Shown: piece by piece, positions 12,025 to 24,332 of the stretch
Numbering within the stretch: the stretch's first letter is position 1
Layout: each line of letters begins with the position of its first letter
NCBI RefSeq assembly: GCF_000003605.2
Contig: NW_003155248.1
Span: forward strand, 37,737 to 77,219
Length of the DNA: 39,483 nt
From: Saccoglossus kowalevskii
Taxonomy: Eukaryota; Hemichordata; Enteropneusta; Harrimaniidae
Direction of reading: 5' to 3'
The notes under the pieces: generated by a model
Databases searched by the model: none
Seen by the model: only the letters and a program-made list of their open reading frames with translations
What the model was told of the DNA's origin: nothing
Position numbers and translations under genes: made by a program

Positions 12025-15000
12025 GTAATATACATTTCTGTTTGAGCTCCAAATCCACCTTACGTTTGAATTATTTCGAAACGTTCCCTTCGAACAATTT
12101 CGGGCAGTTCTTCAAGCAGTAACATGTCATTTTTTTCACTTCATATTTTAGGACGAACAGATGAAATGTCGACGTCGCCGAATTGTAATTCTAATTACGT
12201 TTCTCTCATCCTGTGCTACACTGATTGCAGCAGGTTCAATTATTGCTACCATGGGTACAGATTGTGCATGGTACATCGCAGGTTAGTATAAAATATCACG
12301 ACAGACATTTTTCATCTCAGCCCATTATATAATGTATGTTCATTTCATTCACTGCACATAACAAGTCACATGTTTTTATAGATACAGTTATTTATCTTCT
12401 TGCCAACTTACAGTTAGTTATCGTGTTGATGTAAGAGGATGTCTAATATCGATTGGGCTTGAAAATAGTTGATCACGAATCTTCTATTATTTTATAAATG
12501 CAATTTTTGTTTGGCATAATGTTTCATTACTGCCATGGTAACTATTGTATAAATTTACATTGCACCATGTAGCATTAAAATTACATTCAATAGCCATGGT
12601 TCATGTTTTCGGGAATGGAGACAATACAACAATGTATGTAGCATTGTTTGATACATATAACGAATTATTTATCTAATTATTAATTAATTCATTAACTTTT
12701 AATTTTGTTCTGTACAATTAGCAGTAACAATGACGTCGATCATTGCAAATTATTTTTAACTAGTAGGAACTCGGGTAACGTTTTTTGAACGAGCCCGTTG
12801 GGAAGTCATCGAAACAACATACCTTCAGATTCGTTTGATAGGACAGGACAGAACCAAAGTAACTTCGTTTTGTGAAGTTTATATTTGAATCTACTAATAG
12901 GACTTAGATTCAAACAGGTAAATTTATTTGGTTGTGAGGAGAACTACCAGTATTTGTCCCTGAAATAGTACTCACACCAACTACTTCTGTATACACTTCA
13001 TACCAAATCACCACCTTCGTCCCACATTGTTATTTAGCACCACACAGTCAAGGCATTCAAGAATTTTTGATTTTTGCACATTCAAACAGAAGTACTATTT
13101 GTATTTAGAAGGAATACAATCCCGTCATAGAACTTAAGCTTTTTCACAGCATGTACTTTGCTTTGTTTATTATTTTGTATTATCGTGGGTTGTTTCTCCT
13201 CGTTAATTTATTGCCAAAAGAGAGAAATACCGCAAAGTATGCACGAAGGCATTACGTAAGCGCATTGATTGCTGCACTGTCATTGTACATACATGGCTGT
13301 AATTTTGCGATAACGTCAAATTAAAACCACACAAGGCAGCCATATTGCCTTTTGCAAAGAACCGAACTACTGTCACATATATACGTGTGTAGTACTTACA
13401 CACACACTATTCATGAATGTTTTGAGATTAGAGATGTTTCCTATTTCATCAATGTCCTTCACAATAGTCGTTATGTAGATTTATGAATAATAATATTAAA
13501 ATTGAATTCTTAAAAATAACCATAATATTATCCCGTACAGACATTTGGATCACATGATATTGTAGTATTGTTTCAAGTAGATAATATAAACACAAACTAT
13601 AGGAATTTTAGAAATACATAGTTTACTAATTGTATTCAGCAGTGCCAATATCACAATGCTTCGATCGGGAGACACATCCATGGTAACGGGTGCAGCCATT
13701 GGCTGATATCATATTTGCTCTGCAACTCCTTAGCATTTGATTTAATATTTCGTAAAGGAACAGCAAAGCATTACCTCTGCCGTATGTTTGGATGAATAAA
13801 GCTGAGTTATTTGTTCGCTGAACGCAAAGTCTATTTTGTAGCAATATCTTCGATCTATTACATTCCACAAAGAAACATGGATTAATCGTGAAAACTGCTT
13901 TTTCCTTTAAATATATGTTTATATTTCAGGTGACGACAAAACGAGTAGTTCAACCTATGACACTGACATAACAGGTTGGCCGAATATCGTAACAGATAAC
14001 CCAAAAAGCATTATGGACATCACTTCCACTGATACACTAACTTCAAGAGGTGGTAAGTTGAACGGGAAAATTAAAACATGTATACTGTATATGAAAAGCG
14101 TTTGCCTTGAACAATAACTGTAACAACAAATCCTATCCTAGTATGTAGTCGATTAAATTTAAACTTAATGTACGCTGAATACCAGAAACAGTGCTAGCAT
14201 GTTAATTAAGCTAATTTGCATATTGATGAACATGTGTAACACATGATTCTACGTGTTTATTGTGATTCAATCAATAAAATTAGCTAGGCACAGTATACGT
14301 TAAAATAAGGTTTTCATAATCAAAAATAAACCAGAATGCAGATTAACATTATAATCGTGAATAAACAGGATGCTTATATCTCGAGACATAATTAAACGGA
14401 TTTGAATAAGAAGAATATTTGAATATCGCTATCGCATGGAACTTTTTTTTTTTTTTTAAATACTGATGTTTGAATGCACTTAAAGCATGCACATGCCACA
14501 AAAGCTTTACTTTTTTTCTTATTAGGACGTCTTGAATAGATATATTTATTATCCCTATCGGCATTATCGTTGTTACTTCCAGCAGTTGTATATGAATAGA
14601 ATGTTAGTACATCATTGGGCAGGATTTAAAATAGTTAACATACTCTCTCTCTTAGTGATCAGTTTCCATGCCATAGTGCTACTCGTAGTTTACAGTCACA
14701 GGATACATGACACCACAGATTAACCATATCTATACACATTTGTCTATATATCATGTGATTGTTCATAATGTCGTTATTATTTGGATAACTTCAACTTGCA
14801 ATGACAACAATTAAATCAATAATGATTTGAATTTCATTATTCCAACGTCCAGCGTTTGTCGCCCGCCGTTTATTAAGTACACCGCACATAATATCCCAGC
14901 AAGCAATCTGGTTCAACACATGCTTTATAATGTCAAATACATATGGCATAGTAGTAGCATAGTAATGCGTGCCATATAATAATAGTCTACAGTCAGTATA

Positions 15001-15229
15001 TTGAAAACTACATGAAACCATGTGCGATTCAGTTCAGCGAATAAATTAATACAATAAGAAAAAGTAGTAAAACCAACATCACAATTTAATTTGTTAGATA
15101 AATTATACATGAATCGATATCTTATATGAATTACATAATACAATTATGTACTCCTTATGTAAAACTTAAAAAAACAACAATTACCATTGTACTGTAAAGG
15201 TAATTCTGCGTTATTATCTGGTACTGAAA

Positions 15230-15271
<42 letters not shown>

Positions 15272-17943
15272 CACATCTGATACAATTGCTCCTCATTATT
15301 CAGTGGAAAGTGTATAATATATTGACGTGGTTAAGTGTTTTACTTGACGTGGTGTATATTGGACAAAGAGGCATTTATCGCCCTTATCTTAAACATTGCA
15401 CCCTTTACACAAACTATGGCCACTGACAATGCATTCATCATGTCCAAATTTAACAACACAGGCATGCCATAACTAGAATAAATTTGGGCCAACGATTTAG
15501 CATTGGCTGCAGGGTTCATTTATAATATTTGTACACATGAGGCGTAACATGGCATAACAACTGCATGCAATCATCAATCACAAGGTACACCGATTTTACT
15601 TCATGCACTATCAATATTCTTTTGCTTGTAATTGTTATTATTTCCTTCTGTAATTCAGTTTCGGCTATAATTCCAAAAACGTTCAAACTAACTGAAGTAT
15701 ATATTTTGGGCAAAAGAAATAATTAGAAAAGCATATTTCTCGTTGGAAACTCTGATTGCTGGTTAGTCGAGTTATGATACAATTTTTCGGCAGTCGTCAG
15801 GTCGGGAAATGTTGGTAATCATATTTTGTAATTGATGTTTTAATACGTAGGTGGATTCCCCCAAAATATAAAGTTGTGAGATATTATGGTATCGCATCAT
15901 CATGTATATCCATGTGTATCAAGAATGTCATGAATTAGTTTGGGATTTAAATAAAAAACGATTGTGTTTGTGATCATGATACGTAGATAAAATTCTAATG
16001 TCTCCATAAAGTGACTATTTGGTTCATAAATTCTTGAAGTATGCAGCAAATATTTGTTTTAAATTGCCAGTTTTGTGAAAACTGATCGCACTGATATTTG
16101 ACACATTGGTTTCTGAGATGGACCTCTAATAGATTTGTTTATTGTGACGATTTTGTCAATTCCCTATGTTACTCTAATATTTTCTACCGGCACGATTTCT
16201 TTAATAATTTAGGAGAGTGGAACTCTACAAGTCTATTGTCTATTTAATTGTTATGTAATTTATGTTATTTTTGGCCAATTTACTATCCTGGACATGGGAA
16301 ATGTAAATCTGATTTGGTTCCATGGATAATAAGAAAATTTTCATATCTTCGTAAATAAGAGCCGAAATTGGTGTAAAAAACATTGTTCCCATAATATTAT
16401 ATAAGTTTTGAATTGTATATTATTTACAATATTCCGCTGTTGATATTATGTCGCGGACTTCTTAAACACCGTAAACACCGTGAATATATGTATGCAGTTA
16501 CCGTGAATAAAGCAATATCAACGGCAACTGTAGAATCAATCTTCTACTTAAAATACATGTTGGGATTGCCTTTTTTATGTAAATTCCGTAACAAATAGGA
16601 TTTAATTGTATTTAAAAGAAATGTATTGCAGTACTGTTCATGAATTCAGTGATCTTCAACACTATATTTATCATTTTGATTTCAGTTAACAATTATTGTT
16701 CCCATAATTGTGAACACAGTTGTGTAAACGTCAATGGAATATTACAATGCGTTTGTGACCTTGGTTTTGTACTAAACGAAGACGAAGAAACATGTACAGG
16801 TGAGTACAGGCATTATTATTAAAGAGATTTATAGAATGCATAAGTTCAAATAAATTATATAAACATTTATTGTCCAGAAAACGTTTGAATACGTTAAAGC
16901 AATCGAACATTAAATAAACAAAATGGTAATATAAACAACATACGGTACTAAATATAAATCAATTTGAAAATAATGACATGTGTAATTACTAAATTCAAAC
17001 TTGAATAAAGCAACTTGAAATACCTGGTTGTTATTTTGTCTGTCTGCAACGTCATGCTTCAATGATTGACAATTGTGATTCACGTTGGCATTCAGATCGT
17101 ATGCCGCATAAAATTGCTCGTAGCTACCATAACATAATTGGGGTCCCCCATTCCACATACATGTGTCTGTTCAATCGGGTCGCGTGCCATATGAAACAAC
17201 CTGTATATACGTGCCTATGTATATACGCTGGTCTATTTTATCAGTTTGCGTGCCAGGTACATCGCATTTCAAAGGAAATACAATTTATGGATTTAATGAG
17301 GATAACCCGATGGGTGTCCACCCATACAGTTTACGTATATATTCCCTGTATAAGTCATTATGTGGGTTCTATTAGCATTAATAGTTTCGACAATAAATGT
17401 GACGTTATGTATATCTGTCCACCTAGAAAGTCTCAGTTTCAAATTTTTAATTAATACTGTGACAATCCCATAATATAGCAGCCCACGATTGCACATGATT
17501 ACTCATAATTATTAATGACATCACCACATTATATTTAATGTCGGAAAGTTGACTTCAAGTAGTCCACAGACATGGTGCTGATTATAACTGTCAATGATGG
17601 TGATAGAAATGGAATAATACTCGATTCAAAAATTGTTATCAATTTATTACGAGCTCATTTGTGTAATCAAACTGTTGTTTTTGTCACATCGTTTGCAGAT
17701 TTGGGATGTAACATGCAACAAGGGGTGAAGTTTCCAGCAGTACTTATTGATGTTATCAAGCAAACCACAGCAGACACAGCAGCTGACTGTTGCTTTGAGT
17801 GTACAGCAGAACCATTGTGTACTATTTGGACATGGCATTCTGATAGTAAGATATGCAACATTAAGAAGGGGGACCGTTATCAAGTAGGGGCTCCCATGAC
17901 ATCGATATCAGGTGGTCCAGGAGTGTTTAACGAATTACCATAA
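11956..17943 (+). CDS. Gene 1: predicted type II membrane protein with EGF-like and PAN/Apple-like domains (5 exons)
   Basis: Joined exons are 11956-12024, 12152-12281, 13930-14052, 16686-16799 and 17699-17943. They give 681 nt, or 226 residues plus TAA. Order: cytosolic tail (1-29), RRRR cluster (30-33), hydrophobic span (about 34-58), Thr/Ser/Asp-rich stalk (about 60-107), six-Cys EGF-like module (108-145), PAN/Apple-like module (146 to about 216) and a short tail. All introns are GT..AG, with phases 0, 1, 1 and 1. There is no cleavable signal peptide. The basic cluster before the span predicts N-in/C-out, so EGF and PAN would face outward. EGF and PAN modules bind proteins or glycans in other families, but the ligand here is unknown. 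The model is supported by a paralogue (24246-31477) with the same exon order, phases and domains. An in-frame TAG (11944-11946) just upstream fixes the start at 11956. The last exon could instead splice onward (see findings). I know no gene name. Confidence 0.75.
12152..12281 (+). CDS. Gene 1 exon 2: basic cluster and transmembrane span
   Basis: The acceptor is ATTTTAG|GAC (phase 0) and the donor is GCAG|GTTAGT (phase 1). The exon encodes 43 full codons. An RRRR cluster is followed by about 25 mostly hydrophobic residues starting IVILITFLSS, then a short juxtamembrane stretch containing Cys and Trp. This is a signal-anchor pattern with the positive charges inside. Gene 2 exon 2 shares RRRRIVI and CATLIA, so this is the best-conserved part of the N-terminal half. 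Intron 1 is only 127 bp. Confidence 0.78.
12282..13929 (+). other. Gene 1 intron 2
   Basis: An intron of 1648 bases with GTTAGT donor and TTTCAG acceptor. Its part at about 12513-12660 has a recognisable counterpart in the relic at 18884-19006. No other coding or RNA feature was seen. Confidence 0.65.
13930..14052 (+). CDS. Gene 1 exon 3: extracellular stalk
   Basis: The acceptor is TATTTCAG|GTGACG and the donor is GGTG|GTAAGT. The exon is 123 nt, phase 1-1. It encodes about 41 residues rich in Asp, Thr and Ser, including DDKTSSSTYDTDITGWPN, with no cysteines. It looks like a flexible and possibly O-glycosylated stalk between the membrane span and the EGF module. The equivalent exon in gene 2 is 171 nt with little sequence identity, but shares the same phase and the same GTAAGTTGAA donor context. 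Confidence 0.65.
14053..16685 (+). other. Gene 1 intron 3
   Basis: An intron of 2633 bases with GTAAGT donor and TTTCAG acceptor. It contains a T-tract near 14443-14457 and a (TA)n microsatellite (15231-15266). Short frames inside lack domain-like character. Confidence 0.65.
15231..15266. repeat. (TA)18 microsatellite
   Basis: An uninterrupted TA dinucleotide tract of 36 bases lies within intron 3 of gene 1. It is likely length-polymorphic. Confidence 0.95.
16686..16799 (+). CDS. Gene 1 exon 4: EGF-like module
   Basis: The acceptor is TTTCAG|TT and the donor is ACAG|GTGAGT. The exon is 114 nt, phase 1-1, and is a self-contained EGF-like cassette. Cysteines fall at protein positions 112, 116, 120, 129, 131 and 144. 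The spacing is C-x3-C-x3-C-x8-C-x-C-x12-C, with the typical LGF after the fifth cysteine. The C1-C2 and C2-C3 loops are short, as in complement- or LDLR-type EGF modules. The usual D-x-(D/N)-E calcium-binding start is not clear (VNNYC), so calcium binding is uncertain. Confidence 0.85.
16800..17698 (+). other. Gene 1 intron 4
   Basis: An intron of 899 bases. It holds the window's longest open frame (17062-17454, 130 codons), but no domain pattern is visible and the length is within chance for a window this size. I do not call it a gene. Confidence 0.6.
17699..17943 (+). CDS. Gene 1 exon 5: PAN/Apple-like module and stop
   Basis: The acceptor is TTTGCAG|AT, phase 1. The exon encodes DLGCNMQQ..., with cysteines at residues 149, 176, 177, 180, 186 and 198. 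It contains DCC-x2-C, then LCTIWTWHS and C-x-IKK. This DCC..C...C..WTW.....C.IK pattern is typical of PAN/Apple (PAN_4-like) domains. The module is about 70 residues, near the usual size. It ends with a tail running GGPGVFNELP and then TAA (17941-17943). Gene 2 exon 5 matches it closely up to SISG/AFSG and then diverges. That point is also a possible TCAG|GT donor in both genes, so the tail is less certain than the domain. Confidence 0.82.
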
Positions 17944-18184
17944 TTGTATTAGTCAATATTCGTAATCAAAAAACAATAACAGGTACGAGTTATTTTGTAT
18001 GTATTAATCTACTATCTCGAAAAAGACCCTCTGTGTGTTTTTGCTCACATTTTACATGAAATTCTATGCTCCATTATTAATCACAACAAAATATGTAGAA
18101 TCGTAACCGACTCTGATGTAAATTTTAAGGATAGAAGAACCAGTAAATACAAGTTTAGCCTGTAGTAATAATGCATAATGATAT

Positions 18185-18190
18185 AATAAA
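18185..18190 (+). terminator. Candidate polyadenylation signal of gene 1
   Basis: An AATAAA hexamer lies about 240 bases after the gene 1 stop and before the relic copy that starts near 18469. AATAAA is frequent by chance in AT-rich DNA, and another occurs near 18383. This is a candidate only. Confidence 0.3.
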
Positions 18191-18468
18191 GTTAGTTAAT
18201 AAACTAAGGGCAGATTGTCATGAGTATGTGAATGCAGTGCAAATCTTTCGATTTCGTTAAAACATTTAGCTCACGGACTAACTAAAAATATTGACACTCA
18301 ATTTTATAAGCAGTGTGTGTACAGTAAAGACATGCAAAAAAGAGAAAATACGATTAGGTGTATTATATACTCGTAGTATGTAAATAAAACGACAAAGGTG
18401 TATATGAACTTTCAATACATAATAATGTAATCCAAAGTCAAATAATAATACTATCACTTTACATTGTA

Positions 18469-19006
18469 CACATTACGTGGGAGACATGTTGAACAAGTTG
18501 ATCTGGTTAAAAAACAAGACACCTTGAACGAAATGGTTCTGATTAGGAGCAAAGGCAGATTTAAAAATGCGTTTAGATACACTGTAATGCTGAGCTTCCA
18601 ATTCTATCCACGTCTGACTTGATGTTGTTCTCTGTGTAAATGGTAGAGGTGCATTTCAAATCAGTACCACTTCAGAACTGGATTAGAACATTTACATTTA
18701 TTGTACAATTAGGTCAAAGATAAAAATGTTGTTACCACTAGATTGGATCAATACTTGGTACGAGGTACGAATCTATTTTTGAGGTAAGTTCTAGTGACTT
18801 CTGTTAGGTGGGTGGAATGTAACAATATATTATGTAAGGAACAACTGCAGTGAAACTGGAAACTACATAAAAACATATTAGGTGGGCATAACGTTTTATT
18901 ATTCATCAACATAACATGTAGAATTAACAACACGCTTGATAAAGCTGGTGCATGCATTGACGAACAGTGGCAATTATATACAACATTGTGGCATTGTTCG
19001 ATACAA
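18469..19006 (+). pseudogene. Relic third copy of the EGF/PAN gene (exon 1 to intron 2)
   Basis: The block starts with the same pre-start motif (ACGTGGGAGACATG), with its ATG at 18486. In the ATG frame a TGA follows after 13 codons. One frame over, the translation VEQVDLVKKQDTLNE resembles gene 2 exon 1 (VDPDNEQDMPNE), so a single-base indel appears to separate the start codon from the rest. A GTAATG donor remains at 18584, followed by intron sequence close to gene 2 intron 1 (TGAGCTTCCAAT...CACGTCTGA). Near 18735-18775 there is weak similarity to the end of the TM exon of gene 1. Around 18884-19006 it again resembles gene 1 intron 2 (12513-12660). No EGF or PAN exon was found after it. I read it as a truncated, decayed tandem copy. 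Confidence 0.62.
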
Positions 19007-22000
19007 TGACAGAGAAATAATGTAGTATCTCCTCTGGTCAGATTAACTCAACAAGCAGCAATGAATAGGTGGTTAGTAAAATACCGACCACCCAAGGGCT
19101 GGGATTAGGTTCTTTATACGAGCTGTAGGCTGGACTATACAAACAGTAATACACGTTAGTTCACTGAGCCTTATATATTCACAACATATTCACAGAGCCT
19201 TTCAAATGGCATGATGTTGAATGAAAAACAATATAATTTGTTTTAGGGGTACTAATGTACAATGTAAAGCTCTGTTATTAGACAGTAGACACATATAGCT
19301 CCCCAGACCTCGCTGAGATGATACTAGTTCTTGTCCCCCATAAATTGTTTCATTTTTTACCGGTACAGACAGTATCTATCTTTTGATCAAGATAAGTATG
19401 GTATGCGGTACTCTTGCGTTGCTCTTTGATTGCCAAGCTTCTTCTTTGAAAAGCGAATTTTAAATTTTGAATTAATTTTAATGTGTTTTTGATTTGCACT
19501 GTGGGCGAAACTAAAACAAATTTTCACAATTTTTCGTTTCGCTGTAACGATCACCGTGCCGTACATTGCGATGCAATGGACAAACAACACTGTTGTTGCT
19601 GTCATCAATAACTAACTTTTTAGTGTCAAAATACACAAAGGTAAAATGCTCGGTTAATTAAAACTAAAAAATACCTTGAAAATTACAGACAAGCCGACTG
19701 TTTTTAAACACCGCGGAAAAATCGCGCACTCTGCGATGTAATCATGGTTACCTTCATCGTAAACCCCCTTGTCAGCTAGCATTCACCGGTAGCGATGTCG
19801 CAAAGTACGTTGTGCTTGGTGACCTCTGGTACTATCATAATGGCACTCTATGAATGAGGTATTACCATAAGGCATGGTTCGACGGTCTTTTCTGTAGTTG
19901 AATGAAACCTTCCTCGATTTACTATAGTTTCCCTTCCAATGCGACTTCATTTCGGAATTGTTTCACCGGCGTTTGGGTGATTGAGTAGTAAAAACTGCGA
20001 ATAGCCGCTGTGTAATCAACGGCGTTGAATAACTTCGCATGGTTCATTATCAGGGGTCGCGGAAACTGCGTCATACAAAGTATTGTTTTCAAAAGTTTGA
20101 AGGATGGTAAATTTTAACTCAACCCAGCTTATGGCGATCGCTATTTTTATATAACTGTGTGAATATCTCATCGGGTTTACGTAATCCAATGTGCCCATCA
20201 TTCAGTGGAATTGATAACATGACGCCATGACAGTTTTCGTGCTAGTTGTGACTGCGCGTACGATTATTATTGTTTCCCTCGAATTGTAAATATTTTTAAA
20301 TTTTAACATCAACAAATTTCGATTTATAGTGTATTTCTTTGATTTTTTTACACATATGAAGCGAATGGTTCGTTTTATGACTTTTTTTACATTTTTTTTT
20401 TCATTTTTCACTCAAAATTTCAACTTTAAAACTATTTAACTTAGACGGTTCATTTGTTTTCAATGACATTTTCAGGAGCGATTATTCAGGTTTATCCTAA
20501 GTAAATGGCTTCGTATGATTTCGTTGTCTCCACTGGAACAGAAACAATAAAGCTCTGTTATTTCTGAAGGATTTATAAAATATGAATGTTTCAAAGAGCA
20601 CTGTATGCAAACTTTTCAATAGAAACACTAATAATTATGCCATTATGTTCCTGGTATACAGACATTTTAAATAAGTGTTTTTAAATCAAAATCAGTGTGC
20701 ATTCAAAAGTTAAATAGTTTTAAGTGCATTTTCACTTAAAATGCATGATTTTAACCCAAAATCCATACCACTTAATATGATATAGTACAATAGCGTAAAT
20801 CATAAAAATTGAACGTTTAAATAAAACGTTTTTAAATGATATATAACTTGATGGGTAAAATTTATATTTTACTCCCATAATCACCGTAGTTAGAGCCAAT
20901 TAAAAAATATAGTCTCCCAACCTGCATCTTTTCCTTAAGTGCAACTAATAAATTACAAATATATACAGCAAAGAATAGCAATGTCATCATGTTAATAATG
21001 ATAATTGATTTGTAAGTTTAAGGCACTGTTAAACGTGTATACGATGAACCAAATAAAAACGAGACTTGCGTAAACAAAAACAAAAAACGCATCTTAATTA
21101 CTCAATGAAAGACAATACAGATTATTGTCATTATGGTTCATGAAGAGAAATTTATTTTATTTTAATTTATGGTGACTTTCATTAAGAGGAGAAGTTTACA
21201 CAATTAAAAAGGTATTTTTTTCTTGATGCCTCTGATTATTGCATATTTTACTACGAATTAGTCAATATACACGTCCACGGAGAATATTTTTTTAACAAGT
21301 ATAAACCTGTAGCCTCATTAAACGACCATTGAAAATAGAGAAGTATTCGAATCTTCTGAATGACGAGTCCCAGTCAAGTCGCACTTGCTCGTAGATTTCC
21401 ATGTTAAAAAATTCAGTGACGATAAATAGATTTTGTTTTCTTGAAATTCAACAACAAACTGCGAACTGCCACCAATTGCATTTAAATGATGTGTGACATA
21501 TCGGCTCAACTCATTGTTAAAAATAGTTCACTGCCCCTGGGCAAACATCTGGCATTCTATAATGCTACTCTTTAAAATATAATATGTTATTTGCATATGC
21601 GTCACATATACGACATATAGAACGCATATGTTATATCATGATTATCTCACAACAATCAGCATTACATGTTTCTATTGTAATATATGTACATGTGATATCA
21701 ATTTATATGCCCACACATTGCATATTTTACTGTCACTGAATGGACTAACTAATGCACTGGGAGGCATAGGGAACTCGACCAATATTATATGCCATATTAT
21801 CTGACAGTATACAATATCTGGAAGAGCTAGTTCGGTGCTGGCAATCCAGGTACTAGATGGATGCGTTATATCATATGTATATGGGTACGCAATGGTATTA
21901 TATGTAGAATTGGGGCAAGGACGTTAGGCAAATTTGTTCGATGAGTGATACATTATGCTTTTGAAGATCTGTGAATAATATATATATATAAGTGTACCAG

Positions 22001-24160
22001 TTACACATATATTTCCACAGGTAACTAGATATTGGTGGAATATTAGTGGAATGATAATTAATAAAATAATGTAACAAAATATTACACGATAAATGAGTAC
22101 CGTGACGTGCCATACTCTCTATATTCAATTTCTTCACCGATTTCCCACATATTCGACAGATGGTCCAGGAGAAAACCGCAAGTTAATATTAGCGGCGTAC
22201 ATGAAAGTCGTAAAAATAGCGCCACCACCGATGAAGAAAAATTGTGTCTCTGGTCGCGTGGGCATTTGTGTTCTACTTTAAAGGGGAATTTCCGCGAAAG
22301 GTCTAAACAAATAGATGTGGTATGACACAGCACATTTCATTTTCGGACACGCCACGTACCAGACTTCATGTACGCGGTATTTGTAGGACGGTCAAAAACA
22401 AAAGAACAAAATCTTCATTTTTTTAGTGTAAAATTGTTTGGACTTTGTAAATAAAATTTATCATGTACGAACTGAAAACTCTGCTTGATCGAGCTTATTC
22501 TCTAAATGTTCTGGCGTCGGTGGTACAAATATTGTTAAAACATGAATTAGTTAGCCAGTGAGTTTGTTGATAACAACGCATCATTAACTGCAGTACTGAA
22601 TCGCTATGTCATTCTTATCATCAGTAAGATTATTTTGTCATCGAACTAATTTTCAATTTTCACAAAACGGTAGCTATGCGTTCAGTAACATCGTAATAAG
22701 TGATCGCACATCATCGATTATCAAAGATAATGTACATTACAGCTTATATTCATAGTAAAGAATTATTTTTTAAATAATTTAATATGGTGTGTAACTTGTT
22801 TTATAAACGGCAAACGTGCACAATTATGCGCAGAAAAGCATAGTATACGTAAACAATTGTACGAGCATTTGATAAAAAATAGCTGGTCAGAATGTTCGAT
22901 ATGGTGATCATCTATTGGTCAGCTTGATATCTGTCATACATTATATATTTGTTATGAAGTGCTGGTAGAAATCATCCCACATTCGAACGTTTTCAAAGAG
23001 TGCGCGGTCATGTCTTGTACGCGCTTGACAAACGTACTTTAAAACATATTATAAAACAATACGAATTAGAGTCAAAGCATTTCACCACAGCAATACGTAT
23101 ATTACCTTTTTATCATTTCTGACTTCAATGTTACCAATAGCTTATTTCAGAACGAAAATTAACATTTATTATTATTTTTACCTCCAGTATAATACTAACC
23201 CAAGCATTTGCACTACCGTTCTTGCTAGGGGATTAAATGATAAAGCAGAACACCATTCCCGTGATGTACATCACAGAAATCAAATCATGCAGAGTGCAGT
23301 TAGTGAAGCGGGTATTATTAACTTCAGATATCATTAAAATTGTAAACATGACTATGATTTTCCGTTAAACAGCACAAATATTATTTGACTGTAGTCGTAT
23401 CCTCAATTACAATTTTCTCTCGACGAAAATACATCTTTCGTTCGTCGCCGGGTTCAAATATCTACCATCATATGTATATAATATATATTGATATTATCAT
23501 AATCGAAGAGAGCGGTTAGCAAATTTTAAAACTATTTCAGACTTCGCTTTGGCGTAAGCCCTTAAACCCAAGTACTGTAGTAAATACGCCACTTATATTT
23601 TACTAGTAAACATTCATTTTAAATTGTTCACAATAAGCTTATCGAGCGACAGCATTGTCTTCAAATTAAAAACAGATGAATAGAAACATGTATTTTGCCA
23701 AATTTTGTACATGTGTATGGATTGAATGGAACCTTATTTTTGATAACTCTTTACAAATAGCGCATGTACTATCGTTAAATTACTGAGATGTAACTATGAT
23801 TCCATTTTTCGCTGTCGTTTTAGTTATCTACTGTAATTACAACTACGTAAGTATTTAACACTTGTGGCTCCATTGTGTGAGGCAGAAACACACTATAACA
23901 TGCCCTGAACGGATTTTTTGAGAAACATGCCGCTTACCAGCCGTGAAACTAAACAATTATGTATACTTCATTGTACTACTATTTCTAAACTATTTTTAAA
24001 ACGTTATACTTGCGGCATAGCTTAACAGTCTGTATCCAATAGTGGACAATTAAAGCAAATAGTTGTATGGCTCTCAGTACCTCCCAGTCAGCATATATTT
24101 CTAAAGCATCAAGCTATTTGGATGTTGTGTTGTCGTGTCAAAGCTTCCAGTATAACAACT
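19007..24160. other. Intergenic region between relic and gene 2
   Basis: No exon could be supported. A CpG-richer patch spans about 19650-20260. A second, at about 22080-22400, is open in several frames on both strands with no recognised domain. A short TA tract lies near 21978. The expected EGF and PAN exons of the relic copy are not present. Confidence 0.5.
20718..20741. repeat. Short inverted repeat
   Basis: TTTTAAGTG and CACTTAAAA form a 9-bp stem around a 6-base loop. No function is evident. Confidence 0.45.
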
Positions 24161-24245
24161 TAAGTATATTTACCCGGTGTATGAGGTAAAGGGCTGGTAT
24201 ACTTTCCACGACGTTTGCTGCTGTAACTGCACATACGTGGAAGAC

Positions 24246-24332
24246 ATGTCGAGCAGAGTGGACCCGGATAATGAACAAGACATGCCCAACGAAAAAGACA
24301 TGATTGAGAACAAAGCTTCACTTGAAGACATG
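24246..24332 (+). CDS. Gene 2 exon 1: acidic cytosolic tail
   Basis: This encodes 29 residues starting MSSRVDPDNEQDM, with repeated (E/K)DM motifs (QDM, KDM, EDM). The donor is GACATG|GTAATG, phase 0. The frame stays open upstream for about 69 nt, but there is no upstream in-frame ATG in that stretch. The ATG aligns with the gene 1 start, which has an upstream stop, so 24246 is preferred. The tail is longer and more acidic than in gene 1. Confidence 0.68.

Noticed and set aside
17062-17454. 130-codon forward frame, the longest in the window
   Set aside because: It lies wholly inside gene 1 intron 4, overlaps other open frames and shows no domain pattern. At this base composition and window size, one frame of this length is expected by chance.
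22082-22333. Overlapping frames on both strands near 22.1-22.3 kb
   Set aside because: Three frames are open at once because the patch is GC-richer. None has a recognisable domain or matches family exons.
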